The notes: generated by a model from the sequence alone, not told the origin. 64,000 bases of DNA from Pseudodesulfovibrio sp. S3 (GCF_004025585.1 NZ_QTZO01000003.1:1-64000); one strand, 5' to 3'. Shown: positions 34,835-44,257, counted from the first letter of the stretch. A program made the numbers and translations.

Positions 34835-36517
34835 ATGAGCAACGAATCGGAAAAGATTATCTATTCCATGTATAAGGTGACCAAACGTCATGGTCAGCGG
34901 GAGGTGTTGAAGAACATTTCCCTATCCTATTTTTACGGCGCCAAGATCGGCGTCCTCGGTCTGAACGGCTCGGGCAAGTCATCTCTTCTGAGGATTTTGG
35001 CGGGTGAAGATACCACGTTCGAAGGCGAGATTCACGTCAAGGACGGATACACCATCGGGTACCTTGAACAGGAACCCCTGGTGAACGACGAGCGTACCGT
35101 TCGAGAGGTTGTCGAAGAGGGCGTCGGCGAGATCATGGATATCATTAATGAATACAATGCGATCAACGAAAAATTCGCCGAACCCATGGAAGCCGACGAA
35201 ATGGACGCGCTCATCGAAAAACAGGGCAAGGTTCAGGAACTCATGGATTCCAAAGGGGCCTGGGATATCGATTCCAAGCTCGAAATGGCCATGGATTCCC
35301 TGCGTTGCCCCCCAGGTGACACCCCGGTTTCTGTCATTTCCGGTGGTGAGCGGCGTCGCGTGGCCCTATGCCGACTGTTGCTCCAGTCGCCGGACATCCT
35401 CCTTCTTGATGAGCCCACCAACCACCTGGACGCGGATTCCGTGGCCTGGCTGGAGCAGTTCCTGGGTAGTTTTCCGGGCACGGTCATCGCCGTCACCCAT
35501 GATCGCTACTTCCTGGACAACGTGGCCGGCTGGATTCTCGAACTGGACCGCGGCCGCGGCATTCCCTGGAAGGGCAATTACTCCTCATGGCTCGATCAGA
35601 AGCAGAATCGGCTGGCCCAGGAGGGCAAGCAGGAGGAAGAACGCCAGAAAACCCTTCAACGGGAGTTGGAGTGGATTCGCATGTCTCCCAAGGGACGGAG
35701 GGCCAAGTCAAAGGCGCGTATCAACGCCTATGAATCCATGGTCAGCCACGAGTCTGCGCGTCTTGCCGACGATCTGCAAATCTACATCCCACCGGGACCG
35801 CATCTCGGCAAACAGGTCATCGTTGCCGAAGGGGTGTCCAAGGCCATGGGAGACAAGTTGCTCATGGAGAATGTTGATTTTATCATTCCGCCCAACGCCA
35901 TTGTGGGCATCATCGGTCCCAACGGCGCCGGTAAATCCACCCTGTGCAAAATGATCGTGGGTGAGGAAAAACCGGATGCAGGAACACTGACCCTCGGTTC
36001 CACGGTTGAATTCGCTTACGCAGACCAGAACCGCGGTTCCCTGACTCCCGGCAAGACCGTATACGAAATCATCAGCGGCGGAGCGGAGTTCATCAAGCTG
36101 GGCGATCGTGAGATCAATGCCCGCGCATATTGCTCTCGATTCAACTTCGCAGGGCAGGACCAGCAGAAAAAGGTTGATGTCCTGTCAGGCGGTGAACGCA
36201 ACCGGGTACATATGGCCCAGATGCTCAAATCCGGTGCCAACGTGCTCCTGCTTGACGAACCGACCAACGATCTGGACGTGAACACCATGCGCGCCCTGGA
36301 AGACGGACTGGAGAACTTTGCCGGTTGCGTTCTGGTCATCAGCCATGATCGGTGGTTCCTGGACCGTGTCGCAACGCATATCATTGCCTTTGAGGGCGAC
36401 TCCAAGGTCGTCATGGTTGAAGGCAACTACAGTGATTACGATGTTGACAGAAAGAAGCGGCTCGGCTCTGAAGCCGACCGACCGCACCGGCTCAAGTTCC
36501 GGAAGCTGACCAGATAA
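34835..36517 (+). CDS. ettA: ABC-F ATPase EttA, energy-dependent translational throttle
   Basis: The 560-residue protein has two ABC domains and no membrane part, typical of ABC-F ribosome factors. The first has Walker A GLNGSGKSSLLRILAG (about 49) and signature ISGGERRRVALCRLLL; the second has GPNGAGKSTLCKMIVG (about 365) and LSGGERNRVHMAQML. Between them lies the arm/linker (about 245-305, with KQEEERQKTLQRELEWIRMS) that reaches the P-site tRNA. The length is near that of E. coli EttA (555), and the pattern favours EttA over Uup or YbiT. A perfect palindromic terminator follows. Confidence 0.9.
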   Translation: MSNESEKIIYSMYKVTKRHGQREVLKNISLSYFYGAKIGVLGLNGSGKSSLLRILAGEDTTFEGEIHVKDGYTIGYLEQEPLVNDERTVREVVEEGVGEIMDIINEYNAINEKFAEPMEADEMDALIEKQGKVQELMDSKGAWDIDSKLEMAMDSLRCPPGDTPVSVISGGERRRVALCRLLLQSPDILLLDEPTNHLDADSVAWLEQFLGSFPGTVIAVTHDRYFLDNVAGWILELDRGRGIPWKGNYSSWLDQKQNRLAQEGKQEEERQKTLQRELEWIRMSPKGRRAKSKARINAYESMVSHESARLADDLQIYIPPGPHLGKQVIVAEGVSKAMGDKLLMENVDFIIPPNAIVGIIGPNGAGKSTLCKMIVGEEKPDAGTLTLGSTVEFAYADQNRGSLTPGKTVYEIISGGAEFIKLGDREINARAYCSRFNFAGQDQQKKVDVLSGGERNRVHMAQMLKSGANVLLLDEPTNDLDVNTMRALEDGLENFAGCVLVISHDRWFLDRVATHIIAFEGDSKVVMVEGNYSDYDVDRKKRLGSEADRPHRLKFRKLTR

Positions 36518-36552
36518 AAGAAAAAGGCCGGAATTCCGGCCTTTTTCTTTTA
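36517..36552. terminator. Perfectly palindromic bidirectional terminator
   Basis: The 36-base sequence from AAAAGAAAAAGGCCGGAATT to its mirror CCGGCCTTTTTCTTTT is an exact inverted repeat. It ends ettA on the plus strand and the EAL-GGDEF gene on the minus strand, reaching into the latter's stop codon. Confidence 0.9.
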
Positions 36553-38778
36553 ACAACCATCGGCTTCATCCATGCCGATAGCCGGTCTACGGTCTATGGC
36601 AACGGAATTTCCGGGAATAGATTTCGCATATTTCTTGATGTGTGCGGCCCTTTCGCCGATTTCCATGAGCGAGCACGACCCAAAGACTTCGATGACGCCC
36701 AGGGAGATGGTTACCAATGGGTATTCACGTTCCTTGTCGTCCCTGCCTTTGGCTTTTATCCAGCCCCGTTGCCGGTCATCGTCACAATAACACTGCTTGA
36801 CCAGTCGCCCGAAGCAGCGGGTGATGGATGTGCAAATCCTGTTGACTGCCTCCGGCGGGGTGATGAGCACGAAGTCGTCGCCTCCGATGTGGCATAGCCG
36901 GGCATCTTGAGGGGCGTGCTTTTTTGTGGCCCAGGACATGATGTCCGCTGCCAGCTTGATGATACGGTCGCCGTTCTTGAAACCATAGGTGTCGTTGTAC
37001 ACCTTGAAGTGGTCCAGGTCGCCGTAGATGATGCTGAAGGTCCTTTTCTGTTTGATGCGCGTTTCCACTTCCTGCTCGATGGCCACGTTGCCGGGCAGCC
37101 CGGTCAGGGGGTTGGTGCCTTTGGCCATCTCCACTTGGATGTGTGCCAGCACGTTGAGGAGGTCCTGAACCGTGACCACGCCGTAGAGCAGCCCTTTTTT
37201 CGTTACGATGATGTCGTCGTAGGCCTTGAGATGCTCACGTTTCATGGCGGTCCGGGCCGCCTGTTCCACGGGCATGTCCACATCCACTATCAGCGGGCTG
37301 GCGTCCATGGTCGTCACGATGGACCGTTTGTGGTACAGGGCTATGCCGTATTGCGAGGAGAGCTGGCGGTTGAGGTGGTATTCCATGACAAGCCCTGCGG
37401 GAACATTGTCATTCACCACCACGATATTGGTGAACTTGTCGTTTTTTCGGAAGAACTCGTGGGCCGTGGAGACCAGGCAGGACATGTCCACGGCATGCGG
37501 TGCCCGGGCCAGATCCCCAACGGGCGGTGAACAAATAATATTGTTGGAAATGTCTCCCACCGTCTTGAGTCCCCTGCAGGCTTCGCTGACAAGGGGCTTC
37601 GGGCAGGCCGGCTGTGCCAGGAAGAATCCCTGGCCACAGTGAACGCCGATATCTTTCAGGCAGATAGCCTGTTCCTTGCTCTCTATGCCTTCGCCGATGA
37701 TTCTGGAGCCGATCTTGTCAGCGAATGTGGCCGTGGTCTCCACCAGTGCCCGTTTCACCGGATCTTTGTGGATATCGACGATAAGAGATTTGTCGATCTT
37801 GATGTAGTCGGGCCGCAACTCGGCGATGAGCGTCAGCCCTGCATATCCAGCTCCGGCATCGTCGACGGCGATCTGAAACCCCTGGCTGCGGTAATGGGCC
37901 AGGGTTCGGTAGAACAAGTCGAAATCCTGGACGCTGTGCTGTTCCGTGATTTCAAAGACTATATTGTCGGGCGTGAGGTTGCACTGTTCCATGAGTTCAA
38001 GGGTTTGGCCCGGTGAGAATGCCGGGTCGGCCATGGTCTTCGGATGGATGTTGAGAAAGAGTTTCTGACCGTTCTTGAGTTCTCCCACGTTTCGTATGGC
38101 GGCTTCTCGACACAGTTTTTCCAGGGCGAACAGCCTTCCCAGTTGTTCCGCTGTTTGAAAAAGCATGACCGGGGAACGAAACGCGGAACCTTCGGGCCCC
38201 CTTGCCAGAGCTTCCCAACCCAGAATGGTGTCTGTGCGAAAATCGAGGATAGGCTGATAATGTGCCGTGACCATATTAGCAAGTAGAATGGTGTTGAACC
38301 GGCCGGTAATGGATAATTCGTTCATATTCAGAGGTCGGGTTTCCATTCTCCTGGCCTCCTCGAAGGCTCTGTTCAGGTTTTTGTCCCAGTTTTCGTCGTC
38401 TTGCTGGGTGGATATCGAGGCGAAACCCATGCCGAGGTCTATGCCCAGACCAGTATGGCGTAGCATGGTGCTTTCCAGGTCTTTTTGTCCTTGGATTTTG
38501 TATCCATAGGCAATGTCTGCGGGGTTGCTGTCCTGAGGAACCAGTATGGCGATCCTGCCTGGATCGACGCAGAGAAGACATGGAGTGCGCGAGTTGTTCG
38601 ATCCGGCAGTTGAAGTCAGGGATTCCTTGAGTTCCTTTGCCAGGAGGTCGACGAAGCTTTGCCCGTACATTTCCTTGAGTTTGTCATAATCTCGTATGGT
38701 TATGAGTATCAACGCCTGGATGACAATCGTTTTGACGCGAAACGCGGGCAATAAGTCGTTCGGTTGTTCGAGGTACAT
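36550..38778 (-). CDS. EAL-CBS-GGDEF cyclic-di-GMP turnover protein
   Basis: The 742-residue protein has, in order, an N-terminal degenerate region (1-140), an EAL phosphodiesterase domain (about 165-405), paired CBS-like repeats (about 430-560) and a GGDEF domain (about 570-710). EAL residues appear intact: E in GWEALARG, N in FLNIHP, EITEQ, VDDAGAGYAG, KIDKSLI and EGIESKEQ. The GGDEF signature reads GGDDF, with DLDHFKVYNDTYG ahead of it, so synthase activity is also possible. CBS pairs usually bind adenine nucleotides and might couple energy state to cyclic-di-GMP. No membrane segments are seen. It is a single gene with its own terminator. Confidence 0.88.
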   Translation of the reverse strand: MYLEQPNDLLPAFRVKTIVIQALILITIRDYDKLKEMYGQSFVDLLAKELKESLTSTAGSNNSRTPCLLCVDPGRIAILVPQDSNPADIAYGYKIQGQKDLESTMLRHTGLGIDLGMGFASISTQQDDENWDKNLNRAFEEARRMETRPLNMNELSITGRFNTILLANMVTAHYQPILDFRTDTILGWEALARGPEGSAFRSPVMLFQTAEQLGRLFALEKLCREAAIRNVGELKNGQKLFLNIHPKTMADPAFSPGQTLELMEQCNLTPDNIVFEITEQHSVQDFDLFYRTLAHYRSQGFQIAVDDAGAGYAGLTLIAELRPDYIKIDKSLIVDIHKDPVKRALVETTATFADKIGSRIIGEGIESKEQAICLKDIGVHCGQGFFLAQPACPKPLVSEACRGLKTVGDISNNIICSPPVGDLARAPHAVDMSCLVSTAHEFFRKNDKFTNIVVVNDNVPAGLVMEYHLNRQLSSQYGIALYHKRSIVTTMDASPLIVDVDMPVEQAARTAMKREHLKAYDDIIVTKKGLLYGVVTVQDLLNVLAHIQVEMAKGTNPLTGLPGNVAIEQEVETRIKQKRTFSIIYGDLDHFKVYNDTYGFKNGDRIIKLAADIMSWATKKHAPQDARLCHIGGDDFVLITPPEAVNRICTSITRCFGRLVKQCYCDDDRQRGWIKAKGRDDKEREYPLVTISLGVIEVFGSCSLMEIGERAAHIKKYAKSIPGNSVAIDRRPAIGMDEADGC

Positions 38779-38900
38779 GATATTCCCCTGTCATTTACAT
38801 GCTGTTGGGGTCTTTCAAGTGCTGGCCATGGTATGGTCGAACCTGATTTGCATACGGGAGCATATGTTGTTCACCGTTGCTGGAAACAGTTAAAGAGTGT

Positions 38901-38914
38901 GTACATGCCTGTAC
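38901..38914. promoter_or_regulatory. GTACA-N4-TGTAC dyad upstream of the cyclic-di-GMP gene
   Basis: A 14-base interrupted palindrome, GTACATGCCTGTAC, is followed within five bases by a second dyad, AACAATTGTT. They lie about 120-150 bases upstream of the minus-strand EAL-GGDEF start, in a position suited to an operator. The binding protein is unknown. Confidence 0.4.
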
Positions 38915-38964
38915 AAAACAATTGTTACCAGGATGTCACATCGTCTAAGATTTTATGTTTCAGA

Positions 38965-38994
38965 TAAAAAAAGGCAGCCCTCATGGGCTGCCTT
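38965..38994 (-). terminator. Rho-independent terminator after accDA
   Basis: On the minus strand AAGGCAGCCC pairs with GGGCTGCCTT around a four-base loop and runs into a T tract. It ends the acetyl-CoA carboxylase operon. Confidence 0.88.
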
Positions 38995-39019
38995 ATGGAG
39001 TATCTATAAGAACCGGCCG

Positions 39020-41266
39020 TTAGCGGTAATAGAGATTCCGACCGCCGATAGTGAGAAAAGCCTGATGCAGGTTCTTGCGGATGTCCTTGCGGCTCCACAC
39101 TCCCTGAATATGGCCTCGGGACAGGGCCTTGAAGGAGTTGTGGTAGTTCGGAGGTATCTCGATGCCGGTGGTTTCCTTGATGACACCCGGACCGGCAAAG
39201 CCGAGTCTGGATGAACGCACGGCGTACTGATAGGGGGAGCAGCCGAGGAAGGAGGCAACGGGACCGGCATAAGAGTTGGTGTCGTACAGAACGATGTAGA
39301 GACCGCCTTCCTCGATGTATTTGCGCACGGCCAAGGTGACTCTGGGCATCTGGATGAGGCCGTTGACGCCCTCCTGAATGCGGATGCCGGCAGTGCCATG
39401 GATATAGGCCAGAAACGGCTGGTGCTTTGTCTGAGCCAGTTCCAGGGCGCGAATGAATTTTTCGCCTTCGGCCGCGCCCACTGAACCTCCACGAAAATTG
39501 GCCACCAGCGTGGCGCAGGTGACGCGCAATCCTTCCAGGCTGGCGTTGAAGGTCAGGCAACTGGATTGCAGGCCGGTTTTCTTTTTTGCGGCCTGAATGC
39601 GCTCGTCGAAATTAGGGAATTTCGTTGGATTGCCGGAAGCTATGTCCCGATTGAATTCACGGATGGAATTCTGATCAAAGACATTGTGGAGATACCATTG
39701 GTATTCCATGGGAAAGTTGTATCCGCAATTGGGACAAACCCCGGCGAAATCCGTGAACAGGTCGCGTGCCCATATATCCAGGCAGCCGCGCTTGCTGGCA
39801 TGAGGGCAGGTTACCTCCCGGTCAATGAATGCTTGGGGGCTTGTATAAACACTGTCCGTGAGCGTAGGGGGGGCGATTGGTTCGGCTTGGGAAAGACCTG
39901 TCAGTTCCATTTCCTTTTGCTTGTCACCCTGAGGCCGTATGCCGATCTTTCTGAGGAAGGACCGGAAAAAGGCATCGATTTTGGCAGTGATGACATGGAC
40001 TTCATCGGCCATTTCTTCTGCCAACCGCTCAATCCGCTGCTTGAACGGTTTGAGCAGGCCGTAAAGGATCAAGCTCGCGCTGTTTGAGACGATGCCGGAA
40101 CTGGTTGCACTGAGTTTGTCCAGCAACGACCGGTTGTCCTGATATGCATGTTGCGCCATCTTGCGGTATTTCTTGAACCGCTTGGCGATCAATCGTTCAC
40201 GGGCTTTTTCGTTGAGGGACCACCGGACGATGATGTCGGTGTTTTTCTTGAAATGGCGCATAGCCACGGCACGGAACAAACGGACTCCGCGCACACCAAG
40301 GGAGACTTCGTCCGTGGCTCGTATGACCTGTTCCCGGACGCGTTTATAAAAATCGAAATGCTCGGCACGTGCACCAAGGGGTGGTTCCTCGATGATTTCA
40401 TCGATATACCCATTGGCCAGGTTGTCCTGAGCAGTGATGCGCTGGGAAATGGCACAGGATTCGATCAGTTCGACAGGGGCGCGTTCAGAACCCCGGATGC
40501 GGCCTTCGATGGCAGCGGCCCCTTCGGGAGAAATGACTGAATAATAGCCATGGGACAGCATGAGGCGCTTGTCGGCCATGCCGATGGCCTCGGCTCCACC
40601 CGAGCCGCCTTCGGAGAAGATTGCGATGATAGGAACCGTCAATCCGGCCATTTCATAGATGTTTTCCGCAATCTGCTGGGCAGCACCGGGGAAATCTTCG
40701 ACCGGATAGGAGCCGGGCGTGTTCACATAGGCATGGATGGGGATCTGCTCAAGGGCAGCAACTTTCATGTATTTCAGCGCCTTGCTGTTTCCCCAGGGCT
40801 TGATGGAACCGCCGTTGCGGAACTCTTCGCCGTGGCCCTTTTCCTGGCCGACCACCATGACCGGTTGGTTGATGATCTTTTTGCCTCGGCGACGGGTGAT
40901 GTAGGCCCTGGCAATGAGCATCCCGGGATCGATGGAGTGTTCGTCCTGACCGCCGATCTCGGTATAGTTGTCGTAGACGTTTTCCAGAATGTCCTTGAGG
41001 CTGGCCCGTTGCGGGTGGCGAACAATGCGGACTTTGTCCATGGCGGTGAGCTGTGCGTCTATGGCCGCTTCCATGGTTGTCAATCTGTGGTTGAGAGATT
41101 CTAGGGCTCGAATGGCCAGATCTTCTGAAAGATCTGCATTCATTTCCTGGAATTCATTGATTTCCTTGGCGAAAGCGTCCAGTTCGGGACGGGACTTGTT
41201 GCCCAGGATTTCGCGGGCGTAATTCACCCGCGCCAGAAGTGTCTGCAATGTTTTTTCGATATTCAT
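39020..41266 (-). CDS. accDA: Fused acetyl-CoA carboxylase carboxyltransferase (alpha-beta order)
   Basis: The 748-residue protein joins an AccA-like alpha half (about 1-410) to an AccD-like beta half (about 480-748). In the alpha half RRRGKKIINQPVMVVGQEKG, YVNTPGSYPVEDFPGAAQQI and FSEGGSGGAEAIGMADKRLM form the carboxybiotin/acetyl-CoA site. The beta half opens with a zinc-ribbon candidate, C-x7-C-x15-C-x2-C (CPHASKRGC to CPNCGY), unlike the usual C-x2-C spacing. PFLAYIHGTAGIRIQEGVNG and LYDTNSYAGPVASFLG lie in the crotonase-fold core. Together with biotin carboxylase upstream and a biotin carrier protein from elsewhere it makes malonyl-CoA. It starts four bases after accC. Confidence 0.88.
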   Translation of the reverse strand: MNIEKTLQTLLARVNYAREILGNKSRPELDAFAKEINEFQEMNADLSEDLAIRALESLNHRLTTMEAAIDAQLTAMDKVRIVRHPQRASLKDILENVYDNYTEIGGQDEHSIDPGMLIARAYITRRRGKKIINQPVMVVGQEKGHGEEFRNGGSIKPWGNSKALKYMKVAALEQIPIHAYVNTPGSYPVEDFPGAAQQIAENIYEMAGLTVPIIAIFSEGGSGGAEAIGMADKRLMLSHGYYSVISPEGAAAIEGRIRGSERAPVELIESCAISQRITAQDNLANGYIDEIIEEPPLGARAEHFDFYKRVREQVIRATDEVSLGVRGVRLFRAVAMRHFKKNTDIIVRWSLNEKARERLIAKRFKKYRKMAQHAYQDNRSLLDKLSATSSGIVSNSASLILYGLLKPFKQRIERLAEEMADEVHVITAKIDAFFRSFLRKIGIRPQGDKQKEMELTGLSQAEPIAPPTLTDSVYTSPQAFIDREVTCPHASKRGCLDIWARDLFTDFAGVCPNCGYNFPMEYQWYLHNVFDQNSIREFNRDIASGNPTKFPNFDERIQAAKKKTGLQSSCLTFNASLEGLRVTCATLVANFRGGSVGAAEGEKFIRALELAQTKHQPFLAYIHGTAGIRIQEGVNGLIQMPRVTLAVRKYIEEGGLYIVLYDTNSYAGPVASFLGCSPYQYAVRSSRLGFAGPGVIKETTGIEIPPNYHNSFKALSRGHIQGVWSRKDIRKNLHQAFLTIGGRNLYYR

Positions 41267-41270
41267 ATGC

Positions 41271-42689
41271 TTAAAATTCGAGCAGATTTTCAGTTTTTGC
41301 GATGAGGAAGGGGATGTTGGACTTCATGTCTGATCCGCTGGAGTCGACGCCGTTGAGAGTGAGATCCCTGAGGAATTCCAGGCCGCGTTGTTTGGCCTCT
41401 TCAAGGTTCTTTCCCCAAATGATGGCCAAAGCCAGGTTGGGGTCGTATTCAGTGGGAATCTGGTACGTTCGATCCAGCGGGACATGGGTGTGCAGGGTCA
41501 GCCAGTCGCGGCCAGGCCAGCCGAGTTCCTGGATTTTCCCAACCCAGGGGGCAAAACCGTTTGTCGTGTCCTCGGCTATGAGACGGTATTCGATGCTGAC
41601 ACCGTCGAAGGAGACATCGCTTTGCGTGTAGCCGAGCGGCTCTCCGAGGCCGATGCGGATCTGTTCCCGAACGAGGTTGACATTCCTGTCGCCTTTTACC
41701 GAGGCGATACAGGCTGAAACACCGTTTTCAACTTGGATTCTGGTGTTGACTTCCATCAGGTAAGGATCGCCGTTGGGAGCCACGATCCATTCCCAGGTGC
41801 CGACATTGTCGTACTTGATCTCCTTGGCTATGGACAGGGAGTATTCGGTGATGTCGTCGATCAGTTTCTGTGCGTCAAAGGCGTAGGATAAGCCGTCCGG
41901 CCAGAATCCGGGGGCCACTTCGATTCGTTTTTGCAGGCCGGGACTCTGCACAGAGCAGTTCCGGGTGCCGAAGTGGACCGGATTGGTTCCCGACCGGTCA
42001 GAAGCGATCTGGACTTCCAGGTGGTTGAAATCGAACATGCGCTGTTCAATGAGGACGCCTTCGTCATTGAAGGTCCGCAGTGAATAGTTTCGAATGCGGC
42101 GATAGGTCTGCCTGAAACGGGCCATGTCCTCGCATTCGTCGATGCCCATTCCGCCGCCGCCAGCGGAAGCCTTGACCAGGACAACGGGTTTTTTGACTCC
42201 CATCTTTGCCTGGAATTCGAACAGGCTTTCGGCAATGGCTTCGGCTTCCAATTCATCATATATAGCCCGGTCGGAACCGGGAACGGTCGGAACCCCGAGT
42301 GATCTGGCAATTCGTTTTGTGTTGATCTTGTCGCCAAGGTCGCGGATGACTTCCCAGGATGGACCGATGAAGGTCATGGGTCTGTCCCTCTGAACTACTC
42401 GTCTCGCAAAACGATAGTTCTCGGAAAAGAAGCCGTATCCGGGGTGAATGGCAGTGGCGCCGGCCTCGTCCGCCACGGACAGGATGTCGCCGGCGTCAAG
42501 GTAATTGTGGATCCGGTAAAGAGACTGCTCGCCTCCGAGTCTGCGAGCGACGTCTAGGTGACCGGACTGGGAATCTTCATCGGTATAGAGTGCGACAAAA
42601 GACAGTCCCAGATCGGAGCAGGCTTCCATGATCCTAACGGCAATTTCGCCTCTGTTGGCTATCAGTATTTTGTTTCCGTCTATGTTCAC
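41271..42689 (-). CDS. accC: Biotin carboxylase subunit of acetyl-CoA carboxylase
   Basis: The 472-residue ATP-grasp enzyme carboxylates biotin using bicarbonate and ATP. NKILIANRGEIAVRIMEACS opens the family, AIHPGYGFFSENYRFARRVV marks the N-terminal domain, VLVKASAGGGGMGIDE is the ATP-lid glycine loop, and EVNTRIQVENGVSACIA holds the metal-binding and catalytic residues, with the C-terminal biotin carboxylase domain after it. There is no biotin-carrier domain at the end, so a separate BCCP must exist. Family relatives include pyruvate carboxylase A; the adjacent fused carboxyltransferase decides for acetyl-CoA carboxylase. Confidence 0.9.
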   Translation of the reverse strand: MNIDGNKILIANRGEIAVRIMEACSDLGLSFVALYTDEDSQSGHLDVARRLGGEQSLYRIHNYLDAGDILSVADEAGATAIHPGYGFFSENYRFARRVVQRDRPMTFIGPSWEVIRDLGDKINTKRIARSLGVPTVPGSDRAIYDELEAEAIAESLFEFQAKMGVKKPVVLVKASAGGGGMGIDECEDMARFRQTYRRIRNYSLRTFNDEGVLIEQRMFDFNHLEVQIASDRSGTNPVHFGTRNCSVQSPGLQKRIEVAPGFWPDGLSYAFDAQKLIDDITEYSLSIAKEIKYDNVGTWEWIVAPNGDPYLMEVNTRIQVENGVSACIASVKGDRNVNLVREQIRIGLGEPLGYTQSDVSFDGVSIEYRLIAEDTTNGFAPWVGKIQELGWPGRDWLTLHTHVPLDRTYQIPTEYDPNLALAIIWGKNLEEAKQRGLEFLRDLTLNGVDSSGSDMKSNIPFLIAKTENLLEF

Positions 42690-42937
42690 TATTGGATTAT
42701 CTCGTTTACAGGTGTGTTTTGGAGGTGCCTTAAATAGCGCTTCTTCACGTATCTTGCAAATTTTTTAAAAAGTCACTTTTACAATTTTTACACAGTGTTA
42801 GTCTGAAACGAGTGTTTGAATTTATTCTGATGGATTATTTACTAAAAAATGTGTAAAAAATTTGTCCGCCAGGTTTTGACTGTTCGCAATTGTCATTATT
42901 GTCAATGCAAATTGATTTGGATGAAGAGGAGCTTTGC
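42690..42937. promoter_or_regulatory. AT-rich divergent promoter region, accC / flavoprotein reductase
   Basis: The 248 bases are strikingly AT-rich. Near the plus-strand gene a TTGAC..GTCAA dyad (about 42878-42906) contains the direct repeat ATTGTCATTATTGTCA. It could be a regulator site of the CRP/FNR class, but the match is too loose to name one. No RNA structure is evident. Confidence 0.4.
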
Positions 42938-44200
42938 ATGAATTACGTTATTGTGGGAAATGGCGTTTCGGCCATAGGAGCCATTGAAGGCATTCGCCAA
43001 CACGACAAGAACGGAAACATCATGGTAATCAGCGATGAAGCTGTGCCGACCTACGGCCGTCCGCTTATTTCCTACTATCTGTCGGACAAGATCAAATTCG
43101 ATACGCTTCCGTTTCGTCCCAAGGAATTCTACGAGAAAAACAAGGTTGAAATACGCTTGGGTTCCAGGGTGTTGTCCATTGACACCAAGGCGAAAATCCT
43201 GACTCTGGATTGTGGCGACACCGTGAGTTACGACAGGTTGCTTCTGGCCACAGGAGGAACCCCGGTCAAGCCCAACCTGGCAGGCATCGACGGACCCGGC
43301 GTGCATAATTTCACCACCGTGGCTCATGCGGAAATCCTCAAGGAGTTGGTGGATAAAGTCAAGAAGGTAGTGGTCATCGGCGCGGGGCTTATCGCGCTCA
43401 AAGCCGCTGAAGGGTTTGCCGAAAAAGGCGTGGACACCACTATCGTGGTTCGCTCGCGTATCATGCGTACCTATTTCGATGAAACAGCCGGAGAACTGAT
43501 TGTCAATCATCTGGAAAAGAACGGCATCAGGTTTCTTCAGGGCACCGCCACCAAGCAGATAGTCCGTTACGAGGACGGCACCATCAAAGGTGTGGAAACG
43601 GATAAAGGCATGGTGGCTGCTGATGTTGTCATTGTGGCCGCCGGCGTTCGCCCCAACATGGGACTGGCTGCACAGGCAGGCCTGGTCACCGAACAGGGCA
43701 TTCGTGTGAACGACTACATGGTCACCAGTGATAACGATATCTTTGCCGCAGGCGATGTGGCCGAAGCCAAGGACCTGCTCACCGGAGAATATACCGTTCG
43801 TCCCATCTGGCCCAATGCCTATACCCAAGGCCGTTATGCCGGGCTAAACATGGCCGGTGCGAACACCCCCTATACGGGTGGCATGTCCATGAACTCCATT
43901 ACATATTACGGATTGCCGACCATCTCCGTGGGCGAGACCAATCTGGCCGATGACGACGAATACGAAACCGCCGTCCATCTTGATCGGGAGAATTCAGTAT
44001 ACCGGAAACTCATTTTCAAGGACAATGTGCTGGCCGGGTGCATCCTCATCGGCGATATTGATGTGGCAGGCTTTTATACAAGCTTCATCAAGAACGGTTT
44101 TGAATTGGACGCCAAGGCCAAGGAACAGCTCATGGAGGGAGATCCTTCCCCTGCCTTGTGGCCGGACAGCTTCATCGAAGCCATGATGAACAATCCTTGA
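42938..44200 (+). CDS. NAD(P)/FAD-dependent oxidoreductase (rubredoxin/nitrite reductase-type flavoprotein)
   Basis: The 420-residue protein has two nucleotide-binding folds: YVIVGNGVSAIGAIEGIR at the N-terminus for FAD and KVVVIGAGLIALKAAEGFAE (about 150) for NAD(P)H. TYGRPLISYYLSDKI, LLLATGGTPVKPNLAG and DNDIFAAGDVAEAKD complete the flavin site. It resembles the NADH:rubredoxin oxidoreductase and nitrite-reductase flavin domain group, with no cysteine redox motif, so it passes electrons to a separate acceptor. The ATG at 42938, preceded by GAGGAG, was chosen over a frame from 42890. The acceptor is unknown. Confidence 0.85.
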   Translation: MNYVIVGNGVSAIGAIEGIRQHDKNGNIMVISDEAVPTYGRPLISYYLSDKIKFDTLPFRPKEFYEKNKVEIRLGSRVLSIDTKAKILTLDCGDTVSYDRLLLATGGTPVKPNLAGIDGPGVHNFTTVAHAEILKELVDKVKKVVVIGAGLIALKAAEGFAEKGVDTTIVVRSRIMRTYFDETAGELIVNHLEKNGIRFLQGTATKQIVRYEDGTIKGVETDKGMVAADVVIVAAGVRPNMGLAAQAGLVTEQGIRVNDYMVTSDNDIFAAGDVAEAKDLLTGEYTVRPIWPNAYTQGRYAGLNMAGANTPYTGGMSMNSITYYGLPTISVGETNLADDDEYETAVHLDRENSVYRKLIFKDNVLAGCILIGDIDVAGFYTSFIKNGFELDAKAKEQLMEGDPSPALWPDSFIEAMMNNP

Positions 44201-44226
44201 ATCGTATTTCCGCAGTATGTCGAGAG

Positions 44227-44257
44227 AAGAGCCGCATTGTTGCGGCTCTTTTTTTTA
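44227..44257 (+). terminator. Rho-independent terminator after the flavoprotein gene
   Basis: AGAGCCGCA pairs with TGCGGCTCT around a short loop and is followed by eight T residues. Its T tract touches the 3' end of the convergent cyclase gene. Confidence 0.88.
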
